NCBI GenBank assembly: GCA_937996235.1
Contig: CALKVK010000011.1
Span: forward strand, 1 to 64,000
Source of the DNA: an uncultured bacterium
Lineage (GTDB): Bacteria > Planctomycetota > JAJSAM01 > JAJVHW01
DNA: 64,000 bases
Direction: 5' to 3'
In this document: positions 46,346-55,056 of the stretch, piece by piece
How the letters are laid out: every line of letters begins with the position of its first letter
Position numbering within the stretch: the stretch's first letter is position 1
The notes under the pieces: model-generated
Databases searched by the model: none
Seen by the model: only the letters and a program-made list of their open reading frames with translations
Told to the model about the DNA's origin: nothing
Program-made: the position numbers and the translations under genes

Positions 46346-49300
46346 TCACGCGTCGGCGCCGCTCGGCGCGTGCTCCCGCCACGCCGCGAGCAGCTCGCGG
46401 CTCTGACGCAGGTTCTCGAGCACCGACGTGCGCACGTCGTCGGGCAGGTCGCGCACCTCGTCGTCGAGCACGCGCTTGGCGGCGGCGAGATGCGCGACGT
46501 CGCCGGTCGCCGCCCACACGTCGAGCAGCGCGGTGCGCCGCTGCGCGGGGCCGAGTCGCCCCTCCGCGGCGCGGAACGCCGCGAGCGCGTCGGCAGCGGT
46601 CGCACCGCCGCACGCCGCCAGCTGACAGAGCGCCAGCGCCTCCTCGACCGCGCTCCCCGAGGCGTGCGCCGCGGCGCGCACCGACTCCAGCAGCGCGACG
46701 GCCTCGTCGCGTGCGCCGCGGCGCTCCAGGCACCGCGCGAGCGCGAGCCGTGCGGCGTCGGCCAGCGGATGCTGCAACGCGACGAGGGTCGCGAGCCCGG
46801 CACGGTACAGCTCCACGGCGCCGTCCACGTCCCCCAGCTCGTACCGGTTGTTGCCGAGGTTGTGGAGCGTGAGCCCCTCCTGGACGCCATCGCCGAGCTC
46901 GCGCGAGAGCGCGAGCACGCGGCGTCGCAGTTCCTCGGACGCCGCGAGGCGCCCGTCCGCGAAGTGGGCGTTGCCGAGCGTGGCGAGCGCCCACGCCTCC
47001 CCCATCCGGTCGCCGAGCGCCCGGAACGTCTCGCGCGCGCTCTCCAGGTTCTCGATTCGGCCCTCGCGGCGGCCGTCGGTCCCCGCCACGATGCAGAGGT
47101 TGAGCAGGCAGATCGCCTCGCCCCGGCGCACGCCCGCCGCGCGGAAGAGCTGCTGCGCACGCGCGAAGCAGTCGCGCGCGGCCGCGCAGTTCCCTTCGCC
47201 GTGGTGCAGCCCGCCGAGGTTCAGATAGCCGTTGCCCTCGAACTCCGCGTGCCCGATGGCGTGACACAGCTCGATGCCGCGCCGTAGCTCCGCGTGCGCT
47301 TCGGCGAAGCGCCCCTGCACCCGGTAGGTCGCGCCGAGGTTGATCGCCGTGCCGGCCTCGGCCACGCGGTCTCCGAGACGCCGCGCGACGTCGAGCGCGC
47401 GCAGCAGGAAGGTCACCGCCTCGTCGTTCCGCCCCGCCCGCGAAGTCGCGAGGCCGTGCGCGCGCAGCGCCTCGAACAGCAGGCGCTCGTCGTCGCCGCG
47501 CTCGGCGATGGTCAGCGCCTCGCGCGCGGCGGCGCCCTGCTCCGGGGCACGCCCCTGCTCGTAGCGCGACGTCGCCTGGCGCAGGAGCACGCGCGCGCGC
47601 TCCGCCCCCTCGAGCAGCCCCGGCTGCGCGAGGGCGCAGTCGCCGAGAGCTACGGCGCGCGCGTGGAGATGGCCGCGCGCGAGGTGGGCCTGTGCACGCG
47701 CCAGGTAGCGCAGCGCGCGCGCGCCCTCGGCGCCGCTCTGCAGGTGCGAGCACAGCTCGACGGCCAGCGCCCCGTCGAGGGACTCGGGCGCCGTCTGCGC
47801 GGCGCCCGAGCGCCGCTCGAGCGCGGAGCCGAGCGCCGCGTGGTAGGCCTCGCGCAACTGCTCGTAGAGCGCGCCGTAGAGCGCCTCCTGCACCTGATGG
47901 TGGTCGAACACGAGCCGGCGCCCCGACGCGCGCACCAGCCGGTGCTTCTGCTCGATCGCGGCGAACGCGCGCAGCGTCGGCAGCAGCGGAGCGCCGACGG
48001 CGTCGGCGACCAGGCCCGGATCGAACTCGAAGCCGCAGCACGCCGCGACGTCGAGCAGCTCGCGCTCCGCCGGCGAGAGGTCCGCGACGCGCGCGTTCAC
48101 GAGATCGAGGACCGTCGACGGGATGCGGATCTCGCCGATCTCCCGCGTCGAGGCCCACGAGCCGTCCTCGCGCTGCGTGACGAACTGCCCTTCGCGCAGT
48201 CCCTGGATGATCTCGAACGCGAAGTAGGGGTTGCCGTCGGACTTCAGGCCGATCTGCATCGCGAGCGTGCGCGCGAGCTCGTCGGAGCGGAAGCAGTCGC
48301 GCAGGAGCAGCGCCAGGTCCTTCGGGCCGAGCCGGCCGAGCGGCACGCGGCTCACGTGGGCGAGCCGCGTGAGCGACGCGACGCGCCGCTCGTCGAGTCC
48401 CGGGCGCGTCGTCGCGATCACGAGCAGCCGGTGCCCCGGCACGGCCAGCGCGAGCGACATGAACAGCGCGTACGCCTCGTCGGGCGCGAAGTGCAGGTCG
48501 TCGAGGAGCAGCACGGTCGTGCCGTCCGCGGCCAGGCTCTGGAGCAGCGCGACGGTGCACGCGTGCAGGGCGTCGCGCGTCAGGGACCCCGCGCCGTCGG
48601 TCGTCATGCCGCCGACGAGCAGCGCCGCGTACGGCGCGGCGAGCGGCCCCGCCGCCCCGAGCCGTCCGCGCAGCTCGGCGACGAGGTCCGCGCCGTCGAA
48701 GTGCTCGCGCAGCGCCGTCGTGACGGCGCCGGCGCCCGACGCCGCGCCGCCCGGCGGATACCCGCCGAACAGGAAGTTCAGCTCGTGACCCTCCTGGCGG
48801 AGCCGCCCCACGAACTCGTCGACGAGCCGCGACTTGCCGATCCCCGCCTCGCCCTCGACGAGCACCACGTTCCCGTCGCCCGCCTGCGCGCGCTCGAAGA
48901 GCGTCCGCAGCTTCGCGAGCTCCGCGTCGCGGCCGTACACGGCCGTCTCGCGCGGGATGCGGATGCGCCGCAGCGGGCGGCACGTCTCGAGCCGGATCGC
49001 GACGGCGCGCGCGTGCCACCACGCGGACTCCTCGCCCGCCTCGAGCACGCCGAGGAGCTCGTCCGCGCTCGCGAAGCGTGCGTCGCGGTCCTTCGCGAGC
49101 AGGCAGTGCACGACCTCCTCGAAGAACGGGCTGAGCTGCGGCTCCACCTCGCCGAGCCGCCGCGGCGTCTCGTGCAGCACGCGCCCGACCGTCTGCGGCA
49201 GGTCGTCGGCGAGGTACGGGCAGATCCCCGTCGCCAGCTCGTAGAGCACGAGCCCGAGCGCGTGCAGGTCCACGCGTCCGTCGAGGTCGCGCCCGCCGCC

Positions 49301-49843
49301 CGTGAACTGCTCGGGCGCCGCGTAGTGCAGCGAGCCGACGAACGCCCCGGTCTGCGAGAGCCGCAGCGCGTCGTCCGTCGAGCGCGCGACGCCGAGGTCC
49401 ATCAGCTTGACGACGTGGTCGCGCGTGATGAGCACGTTCTCGGGCTTCACGTCGCGGTGCACCGCCCCGGCCGCATGGATCGCCGCGAGCCCCTTGCACA
49501 TCTCCCGCGCGATGTGCCGGCAGAGCTCCTCGGGCACGCGCGTCAGCTCGCGCAGCAGACCGGCGAGCGTCTGCCCCTCGACGAACTCCATGGCGAGCCA
49601 GTGCACGCCGTCCGACTCGCCCCCGGCGAGCGTCCGCACCACGTTGACGTGCTCGACCGCCCGCCCGATCTCCACCTCGCGACGGAACCGCGCGGCCGCG
49701 TCCCCGTCCGCGAGCAGGTGCGGGTGCACGACCTTGAGCGCGACCGTCCCCGCCGCGCCGTGCGCCAGGTACACCGTGCCCATCCCGCCCGCGCCGAGCT
49801 CGCGCGCGATCACGTACGGTCCGACGGCCGCCCCGGGCTGCAT
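46346..49843 (-). CDS. Serine/threonine kinase with AAA-type ATPase and TPR domains
   Basis: The 1165-residue protein starts at ATG 49843. Residues 10-275 are a protein kinase: glycine loop GAGGMG (17-22), Lys37, HRDVKPEN (129-136), DLG (149-151, in place of DFG) and APEQF. From about 300 a STAND/AAA-like ATPase follows, with Walker A GEAGIGKS (331-338) and Walker B VLLLDDLHF. From about 740 to the end are roughly ten TPR repeats. This kinase-ATPase-TPR order is known in Planctomycetota and Myxococcota as cytoplasmic signal integrators. The target is unknown. It is divergent from the AhpD-like gene. Confidence 0.9.
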   Translation of the reverse strand: MQPGAAVGPYVIARELGAGGMGTVYLAHGAAGTVALKVVHPHLLADGDAAARFRREVEIGRAVEHVNVVRTLAGGESDGVHWLAMEFVEGQTLAGLLRELTRVPEELCRHIAREMCKGLAAIHAAGAVHRDVKPENVLITRDHVVKLMDLGVARSTDDALRLSQTGAFVGSLHYAAPEQFTGGGRDLDGRVDLHALGLVLYELATGICPYLADDLPQTVGRVLHETPRRLGEVEPQLSPFFEEVVHCLLAKDRDARFASADELLGVLEAGEESAWWHARAVAIRLETCRPLRRIRIPRETAVYGRDAELAKLRTLFERAQAGDGNVVLVEGEAGIGKSRLVDEFVGRLRQEGHELNFLFGGYPPGGAASGAGAVTTALREHFDGADLVAELRGRLGAAGPLAAPYAALLVGGMTTDGAGSLTRDALHACTVALLQSLAADGTTVLLLDDLHFAPDEAYALFMSLALAVPGHRLLVIATTRPGLDERRVASLTRLAHVSRVPLGRLGPKDLALLLRDCFRSDELARTLAMQIGLKSDGNPYFAFEIIQGLREGQFVTQREDGSWASTREIGEIRIPSTVLDLVNARVADLSPAERELLDVAACCGFEFDPGLVADAVGAPLLPTLRAFAAIEQKHRLVRASGRRLVFDHHQVQEALYGALYEQLREAYHAALGSALERRSGAAQTAPESLDGALAVELCSHLQSGAEGARALRYLARAQAHLARGHLHARAVALGDCALAQPGLLEGAERARVLLRQATSRYEQGRAPEQGAAAREALTIAERGDDERLLFEALRAHGLATSRAGRNDEAVTFLLRALDVARRLGDRVAEAGTAINLGATYRVQGRFAEAHAELRRGIELCHAIGHAEFEGNGYLNLGGLHHGEGNCAAARDCFARAQQLFRAAGVRRGEAICLLNLCIVAGTDGRREGRIENLESARETFRALGDRMGEAWALATLGNAHFADGRLAASEELRRRVLALSRELGDGVQEGLTLHNLGNNRYELGDVDGAVELYRAGLATLVALQHPLADAARLALARCLERRGARDEAVALLESVRAAAHASGSAVEEALALCQLAACGGATAADALAAFRAAEGRLGPAQRRTALLDVWAATGDVAHLAAAKRVLDDEVRDLPDDVRTSVLENLRQSRELLAAWREHAPSGADA

Positions 49844-49980
49844 GGCGCGACACCGTAGCGGCTCGCGACGCCGCGCGCACCCGCGCTCCGCGGCGCCGGG
49901 GCCGCCCTCTCGCGTCCTGCCGCGGCCGGGCCCGGGCGAGGCCGGCACGGCCTGCGAGCGCGGATTTCCGCGCCGCGCAG

Positions 49981-50010
49981 GTAAGACCGCGCCGACCGGG
50001 GCGACCAACG
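49981..50010 (+). promoter_or_regulatory. Bipartite ECF-type promoter motif, copy 1
   Basis: GTAAGACC-N14-GACCAACG, ending 28 nt before the AhpD-like start codon. The same two octamers with the same 14-nt spacing occur at 52378-52407 before the cytochrome P460 gene. An ECF sigma gene lies between them. Confidence 0.75.
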
Positions 50011-50038
50011 GCGCGAGTCCAACCGAGAGGAGCTTCCG

Positions 50039-50593
50039 ATGACCCCCCGCATTCCCGTCGCGCCCGACGCGACCCTCGACGCCGGCACCAAGACCCTGCT
50101 CGACCAGGTCGGCCGCGCGCTCGGCATGGTGCCCAACCTGCACAGGACCCTCGCCCACGCGCCGGCCGCGCTGCGCGCCTACCACGACGCGTCGCGCCAC
50201 CTCGCCGGCGGCTCGCTCACGCCGCAGCTGCGCGAGCAGCTGGCGCTCGCCACCGCCGGCCAGAACCGCTGCGGCTACTGTGCCTCGGCGCACACCCTGC
50301 TCGGGCGCGGCGCCGGCATCGCCGACGCCGAGCTTGCGCGCAACCTGCGCGGCGAGGCCGGCACGCCCTCGAGCGCGGCGGCGCTGCGCTTCGTCAAGGA
50401 GCTCCTGCAGCACCGCGGCCGGGTCGACGACGCCGCCCTGCAGCGCATGCGCGAGGCCGGCTTCTCCGACGCGGCGATCCTCGAGGTCGTCGCGCACGTC
50501 GCGCTGAACGTGTTCACGAACTTCGTCAACAACGTCGCCGACACCGCCGTGGACTTCCCGGTGGTCGCGATCCCCGAGGACGTCGCGCGCTGA
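50039..50593 (+). CDS. AhpD-like / carboxymuconolactone decarboxylase family protein
   Basis: The 184-residue protein is a CMD-fold alkylhydroperoxidase-like protein with redox motif CGYCASAH (Cys78, Cys81, His85) and the conserved glutamate in LREQLALA. Such proteins reduce peroxides or act in thiol redox relay. GAGAGGAG precedes the ATG. The shared promoter motif upstream suggests control by the neighbouring ECF sigma factor together with the P460 gene. Confidence 0.88.
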   Translation: MTPRIPVAPDATLDAGTKTLLDQVGRALGMVPNLHRTLAHAPAALRAYHDASRHLAGGSLTPQLREQLALATAGQNRCGYCASAHTLLGRGAGIADAELARNLRGEAGTPSSAAALRFVKELLQHRGRVDDAALQRMREAGFSDAAILEVVAHVALNVFTNFVNNVADTAVDFPVVAIPEDVAR

Positions 50594-50797
50594 GCCGCCC
50601 CACACGGGTCGCGTCCCGCTGCGACGCACGACGTGCGACACGCCGCGCCGACGCGACCCACCTCGCGGTGCGGACCTCCGCCCGCACGCGCAGGAGCCGC
50701 CATGCCCCACGGACATCGAGCGCACACCGATCACGCGACGCGCACGCAGCGTGACGACGAACGCGGAGTGCGCGCGGCGCAGGGCGCGTGGTTCGGG

Positions 50798-51002
50798 CCA
50801 GGAGCCTGTCCGAGAGACCCGTCGAGGATCGCCTTCGTCCAGGTGCGCCGGGCGTCGTGCCGCGCAGGCGACGCCGCTGCCAGAGCATCATCGAGCCTGC
50901 GAGGTGCGGCGAACGGCATGCCTGGACGAAGCAGCCGCTGCGCAACGGCGAGCGACGTGGCTCGCTCACCGGTTCCGACGGGTCTCTCGGACAGGCTCCT
51001 GG
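50798..51002. mobile_element. 205-bp MITE-like element with perfect 27-bp terminal inverted repeats
   Basis: Positions 50798-50824 and 50976-51002 are exact reverse complements (27 bp, core GAGCCTGTCCGAGAGACC). A second, internal inverted repeat pair (CTTCGTCCAGG and its complement) lies near 50833 and 50920. No transposase frame fits inside. Target duplications are not evident. The right end reaches into the N-terminal coding region of the YHS lipoprotein gene. Confidence 0.75.
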
Positions 51003-51490
51003 TAGCGGCCGTCGTCCTCGCGACGATGCTCGCCGCCACGGGCTGCGCGTCCGCGCCCGGCGGGCCGACGCGCGATCCCGCCGACGTCAGCGCAGCGTAC
51101 GTCGGGGGGAGGAACGTGCCGTCCCACGGAGTCGCGCTCGAGGGCTGGTGCCCCGTCTCCTACCGCGAGCGCGGCGGGCCGCGCCGCGGCAGCCCGCAGT
51201 TCACAGCCGGCCACCTCGGTGCCACGTACTGGTTCTCCTCCGCGGCCGCGAAGGAGGCCTTCCTGCTCGATCCGGAGCGCTACGTTCCCGCGTTCGGCGG
51301 CTGGTGCGCCTACGGCATGGCCGTGCAGGACAAGTTCCCGGTCGATCCGCTGCGCTGGAAGATCGTCGACGACCGGCTGCTCGTGTTCCTCCGCAACGGC
51401 CACGTCGACGCGCTCTCGCTGTGGGACGCGGGCGACGAGCGCGCGCTGCTCGCGCGGGCGGAGGCCCACTGGCGGCACGTCCGGGACTGA
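50957..51490 (+). CDS. YHS-domain lipoprotein with a start region inside the MITE
   Basis: The mature part follows a lipoprotein signal (LLVAAVVLATMLAATGC). A YHS-like domain then reads LEGWCPVSYRERG, PQFTAGHLGATYWFSSAAAKEAFLLDPERYVPAFGGWCAYGMA, a fold seen in metal-binding and copper-related proteins. The start is uncertain: GTG 50957 and ATG 50918 lie within the MITE. ATG 50702, with GGAG upstream, is in the same frame left of it. The insertion either added N-terminal sequence or replaced the native start. The stop is 4 nt before the ECF sigma start. Confidence 0.7.
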   Translation: MARSPVPTGLSDRLLVAAVVLATMLAATGCASAPGGPTRDPADVSAAYVGGRNVPSHGVALEGWCPVSYRERGGPRRGSPQFTAGHLGATYWFSSAAAKEAFLLDPERYVPAFGGWCAYGMAVQDKFPVDPLRWKIVDDRLLVFLRNGHVDALSLWDAGDERALLARAEAHWRHVRD

Positions 51491-51494
51491 ACGC

Positions 51495-52130
51495 GTGCCC
51501 CCCCATCTCTCCCCGCGGACCGACGCCCAGTGGATCGACGCCCTGCGCGCGGCCGCCGGGCCGGACGCCGAGCGGGCCCTGGGCGAGCTCGCGCGGTTCC
51601 TCCGAGGTCTGCTCGCGCGCGTGCTGCGCGGCCGCGCCACCGACGACGACCTCGCCGACTTCACGCAGGAGGCGCTGCTGCAGATCGTCGCGCGGCTCTC
51701 CGGGTTCCGCGGCGAGAGCCGCTTCACGACGTGGGCCGGAGCCGTCGCGACCCGTGTCGCGTTCACGGAGCTGCGCCGGCGGAGCGTGCGCGAGCGCGGC
51801 CGGCAGTCGTTCGAGGAGATCCTCGCCGACGCCCGCGCCGTCGCGGGCCGCGCGCTGCCGTCGGCCGACGACGTCGCCGCGCGGCGTCGGCTCCTCGCGG
51901 CGCTCGAGCAGGCGATCGCGACGGAGCTCACGGAGCGTCAGCGCACGGCGATCCTGGCCGAGCTGCGCGGCGTGCCGACCGTCGAGATCGCCGCGCGCCT
52001 CGACACCAACCAGAACGCGCTCTACAAGCTGGTCCACGACGCGCGTCGCAAGCTGCGGCAGGCGCTCGAGCGCGCGGGCTACGACGCCGCGTCCGTCCGC
52101 GCCGAGCTCGAGGAGGGCGTGTCCGCATGA
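51495..52130 (+). CDS. ECF-family RNA polymerase sigma factor
   Basis: The 211-residue protein has sigma region 2 (DDLADFTQEALLQIVARLSGFRGESRFTTWAGAVATRVAFTELRRR) and region 4 (LTERQRTAILAELRGVPTVEIAARLDTNQNALYKLVHDARRKLRQAL). GTG start at 51495. The end overlaps the anti-sigma gene by 4 nt. Promoter motifs at 49981 and 52378 bracket this gene, and the likely regulon is AhpD-like, P460 and perhaps the YHS gene. Confidence 0.9.
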   Translation: MPPHLSPRTDAQWIDALRAAAGPDAERALGELARFLRGLLARVLRGRATDDDLADFTQEALLQIVARLSGFRGESRFTTWAGAVATRVAFTELRRRSVRERGRQSFEEILADARAVAGRALPSADDVAARRRLLAALEQAIATELTERQRTAILAELRGVPTVEIAARLDTNQNALYKLVHDARRKLRQALERAGYDAASVRAELEEGVSA

Positions 52131-52381
52131 CGATCCGCGACGACGAACTCCGGCGGCTCCTCGAGCTCGTCCTGCAGACGTCCGAGCGCGAGCTCGACTG
52201 CGACGAGTTCCTCGAACGCGCCGCGGCGTATCTCGACCGCGCCGCCGCGAGCGCCGACACGCCGCTCTTCGCGGACGTGCGCGCGCACCTCGCGGTCTGC
52301 CCGGAGTGCCTCGAGGAGTTCGAGGCCCTGCTCGCGGCGCGCGGCGGCGCTCGCTCCGACGAGTCGGCGAGCGGCGCGTAA
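52127..52381 (+). CDS. Zinc-finger-type anti-sigma factor (soluble)
   Basis: An 84-residue protein with Cys25 and the HxxxCxxC motif (His54, Cys58, Cys61 in HLAVCPECLEEF), the ZAS anti-sigma signature. No membrane helix is present, so it is cytoplasmic, like redox-sensing ChrR/RsrA-type partners. The ATG overlaps the sigma stop. Its stop codon TAA is part of the second promoter motif. Confidence 0.82.
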   Translation: MTIRDDELRRLLELVLQTSERELDCDEFLERAAAYLDRAAASADTPLFADVRAHLAVCPECLEEFEALLAARGGARSDESASGA

Positions 52382-52407
52382 GACCCGCGCCGCCGGCGCG
52401 ACCAACG
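52378..52407 (+). promoter_or_regulatory. Bipartite ECF-type promoter motif, copy 2
   Basis: GTAAGACC-N14-GACCAACG, ending 32 nt before the P460 start and overlapping the anti-sigma stop codon. Identical octamers and spacing to 49981-50010. Confidence 0.75.
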
Positions 52408-52439
52408 TGACGTCCCCTCGAACACGAAGGAGAGTCACG

Positions 52440-53078
52440 ATGAGGAAGTTCGTTCTCACGATCCCGGCGGCCGCCGCGGCCGCGCTCGCGCTGGCGGCGC
52501 TCGCGGCGCCCTCCGACGCCCAGGAGATGGGCGCCAGGCCCCAGGCGGCGCCGGCCGCCGCCACGTCACCGGCGCTCTTCGACGACGCGGGCGCGCTCGT
52601 CCGCCCGCGCACGTACCGGCGCTGGGTCTTCGTCGGCGCCCCGCTCACGCCGAACGACATGAACGACGGGCACGCGGCCTTCCCGGAGTTCCACTCGGTC
52701 TACGTGGATCCCGCGTCCTACGACCACTTCAAGCAGAGCGGCACGTGGCGCGACGGGACGGTCGTCCTGAAGGAGCTCGTGTCGGTCGGGACGAAGGCGT
52801 CGTCGAGCGGCAAGGGCTACTTCATGGGCGAGTTCCTCGGACTCGAGGCCGCCGTGAAGAGCCGCCGGCGCTTCCCCGACGCGCCCGGCAACTGGGGCTT
52901 CTTCCGCTTCACCGACGAGCACGGCGGCGCCGTGCACGAGAAGGCGACGGCGCTCCCGCAGTCGGCGTGCGCCGCGTGCCACCAGGCCTCCGCGAACGAC
53001 GACCTGATCTTCACGCAGCACTACCCGGTGCTGCGTGCAGCGAAGGCGTTCGGCGAAGGCGATCCCGAGAACCGCTGA
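52440..53078 (+). CDS. Cytochrome P460-family protein
   Basis: The 212-residue exported protein has a signal peptide (MRKFVLTIPAAAAAALALAAL) and the P460 family layout: RRWVFVGAPLTPNDMN, FHSVYVDPASYDHFKQSGTWRDGTVVLKEL, YFMGEFLGLEAAVKS and a C-terminal heme site CAACHQ. P460 proteins oxidise hydroxylamine or detoxify NO-related species, with a heme-lysine cross-link. AAGGAGAG precedes ATG 52440. The shared promoter motif suggests redox-stress control by the adjacent ECF sigma. Confidence 0.88.
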   Translation: MRKFVLTIPAAAAAALALAALAAPSDAQEMGARPQAAPAAATSPALFDDAGALVRPRTYRRWVFVGAPLTPNDMNDGHAAFPEFHSVYVDPASYDHFKQSGTWRDGTVVLKELVSVGTKASSSGKGYFMGEFLGLEAAVKSRRRFPDAPGNWGFFRFTDEHGGAVHEKATALPQSACAACHQASANDDLIFTQHYPVLRAAKAFGEGDPENR

Positions 53079-53127
53079 ACAGGGGCGGCGGGGCGGGCGC
53101 CCACGCGCCCGCCCCGTCGAGCACCAG

Positions 53128-53943
53128 ATGAACGTCCTCGAACGCCTCTCGCACGGCGCCCTCGACGCGCGCCACCTCCACGCTGCGACGGTGCACATCC
53201 CGGTGACGCTGGCGCTCCTCGCCGCGCCGGCCGCTCTGTGGCTCGCCGTCACCCGGCCCCGGCGCGACCGCGTGCTGCGGCGCGCGCTCGTCGTCGCGTA
53301 CGCGGCGCTCGGCGTGTCCGCCGCACTCGCCGCCACCTGGGGCGGCGGCGCGCGTGCGCTCATGGGCACCGTCTCGGCCGACGCGCGCGACCTGGTCGCG
53401 CTCCACGCGCGGCTGGGCCGCGGCGTCGCCTGGATCGCGCTCGCCGCCGGCACCGCGGCGGCGCTCGCCTCGTCGCGCCGCCCGGGCCTCGCCGCCGCAG
53501 CCCGTGTCGCGACGGCCGCTCTCGCACTCGCGGCCGCCGGCTGGGTGTCCCTGACGGCGCACCTCGGCGGCACCGCGCTCTACGACCACGGCGTCGGCGC
53601 GCCGCGCCCATCCCTCCCGGAGCGCGCGCCGGCCGATCCTCGCGCCGCGCACTTCGCCGCGACCGTCCGGCCGCTGCTCGAGCGCCGCTGCACCGGCTGC
53701 CACGGTCCGGCGCCGCACGCAGCCGGAGGCCTCGATCTCACGTCCGCGGAGGGGCTCCTGCGCGGCGGCGCGCGAGGCCCGTCGGTCGTGCCCGGAGACG
53801 CACCCGCGAGCCGCCTCCTGCGCGTGCTCACGGGCGCAGGCGGCGAGCCGCGCATGCCGCAGGGCGGCCCCCCGCTGTCGGCCGCCGAGATCGACGCCAT
53901 CCGCGACTGGATCGACGCCGGCGCGGTCTGGCCGGAGCGCTGA
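53128..53943 (+). CDS. Membrane protein (DUF2231-like) fused to planctomycete-type cytochrome c
   Basis: The 271-residue protein has four membrane helices (residues about 20-155, DUF2231-like, opening HLHAATVHIPVTLALLAAPA). Its C-terminal domain is RRCTGCHGPAPHAAGGLDLTS, then LLRGGARGPSVVPGDAPASRLL and MPQGGPPLSAAEIDAIRDWIDAGA. The last part is the planctomycete cytochrome c (PSCyt1) signature, a strong phylum hint. It follows the P460 gene by 49 nt and may accept its electrons. Confidence 0.85.
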   Translation: MNVLERLSHGALDARHLHAATVHIPVTLALLAAPAALWLAVTRPRRDRVLRRALVVAYAALGVSAALAATWGGGARALMGTVSADARDLVALHARLGRGVAWIALAAGTAAALASSRRPGLAAAARVATAALALAAAGWVSLTAHLGGTALYDHGVGAPRPSLPERAPADPRAAHFAATVRPLLERRCTGCHGPAPHAAGGLDLTSAEGLLRGGARGPSVVPGDAPASRLLRVLTGAGGEPRMPQGGPPLSAAEIDAIRDWIDAGAVWPER

Positions 53944-54196
53944 CCCGAGGGAGGGCGCGGGGTGCGCGGGCGCGTGACCCCAACTCCGCCCCGATCTCGA
54001 CTCGACTGCGAACGCGCACAGCGACCTCGGAGCCGCAGGCGCAGAGACCCGCGGTGCGGGCCCGGAACGCATGTGCAGAGCGGTGGGGAGTCCCCCCAGC
54101 CGGACCGTCCGCCGGGAGCGGCCGCTGCAACGGCGCGCGAGGACACACGCTCGCACGCCTCGGCGGCACCGCACCGGCCTCGGTGCGGACAGCTCA

Positions 54197-54232
54197 GCAT
54201 CTTGACAGCACACATAAGAGACATCAAGATGC
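54197..54232 (+). promoter_or_regulatory. Operator/promoter of the VapBC module
   Basis: A 9-bp perfect inverted repeat (GCATCTTGA ... TCAAGATGC, 18-nt spacer) ends 4 nt before the vapB start. TTGACA, a consensus -35 box, lies inside the left arm. Autoregulatory operator is inferred. Confidence 0.6.
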
Positions 54233-54236
54233 CTCC

Positions 54237-54494
54237 ATGCGCACGACCCTCACCCTCGAAGACGACTTGGCGGAGCGCCTCAAGGAGCGCGCGCGTGCGC
54301 GGCGCGTCAGCTTCAAGGAGGCCGTCAACGACGCGATCCGCCGCGGCCTGAGCGCGCCCGACGGCGTGGCGGAGTCCGCTCCGCCGTACCGTGTGGAGAC
54401 CTTCCGCAGCGCGCTCCAGCCGGGCGTGGACCCGCTGCGCCTGAACCAGCTCCTCGACGACCTCGACGTGCGCCGCTTCGGACGGACCGAGTGA
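54237..54494 (+). CDS. vapB: Ribbon-helix-helix antitoxin (VapB-like)
   Basis: An 85-residue protein starting MRTTLTLEDDLAERLKERAR, an RHH/CopG-type DNA-binding N-terminus, followed by a flexible acidic tail (LNQLLDDLDVRRF) that would bind the toxin. ATG at 54237 directly after the palindromic operator. It overlaps the PIN toxin gene by 4 nt. Confidence 0.87.
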   Translation: MRTTLTLEDDLAERLKERARARRVSFKEAVNDAIRRGLSAPDGVAESAPPYRVETFRSALQPGVDPLRLNQLLDDLDVRRFGRTE

Positions 54495-54919
54495 TCCTCC
54501 CCGACGTCAACCTGCTGATCTTCGCGCACGCGGCGGATGCGCCCCACCACGCCGCCGCACGCGCGTGGTGGGAGCGCGTGCTCAACTCCACCGACCGCGT
54601 CGGCATCCCGTGGGCCGTCGCGTTCGGCTTCGTCCGCCTCACGACCCACCCCGCCGTCATGCGCGAGCCGCTCGCGCCGACCGACGCGCTCGACCGCGTC
54701 GAGGGCTGGCTCGCGCGCCCGAACGTGACCGTCCTCGAGCCCGGCCCCCGCCACCTCGCGATCGTACGCAGCCTCTTCGCCGCCACCGGCGTCGCCGCCT
54801 CCCTCACCACCGACACCCACCTCGCCGCCCTCGCCATCGAGCACCGCGCCGAGCTCCACTCGAACGACCGCGACTTCGAGCGCTTCCCGGGCCTGCGACT
54901 GCACGACCCGCTGCGGTAG
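54491..54919 (+). CDS. vapC: PIN-domain ribonuclease toxin (VapC-like)
   Basis: The 142-residue PIN protein begins MILPDVNLLIFAHAADAPHH. It has Asp5, Asp108 (TDTHLAALA) and Asp126/Asp128 (HSNDRDFERF), the acidic metal-site residues. The PWAVAFGFVRLTTHP segment matches the mycobacterial-type VapC subfamily. GTG start inside the vapB stop overlap. The pair is a complete toxin-antitoxin module. Confidence 0.88.
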   Translation: MILPDVNLLIFAHAADAPHHAAARAWWERVLNSTDRVGIPWAVAFGFVRLTTHPAVMREPLAPTDALDRVEGWLARPNVTVLEPGPRHLAIVRSLFAATGVAASLTTDTHLAALAIEHRAELHSNDRDFERFPGLRLHDPLR

Positions 54920-55056
54920 GCGTCGCCGCGGCGCCACCGCCGTGCGCCGCACCGTCCGCGCGCGACATGCGGCGTGCGGCAACAAGCAAGGCGGCGACGC
55001 TTCCCCGACGACGTACCCTGCCGCATCCACCGAGTCCGCAGGGAGCTCCCGACCCG

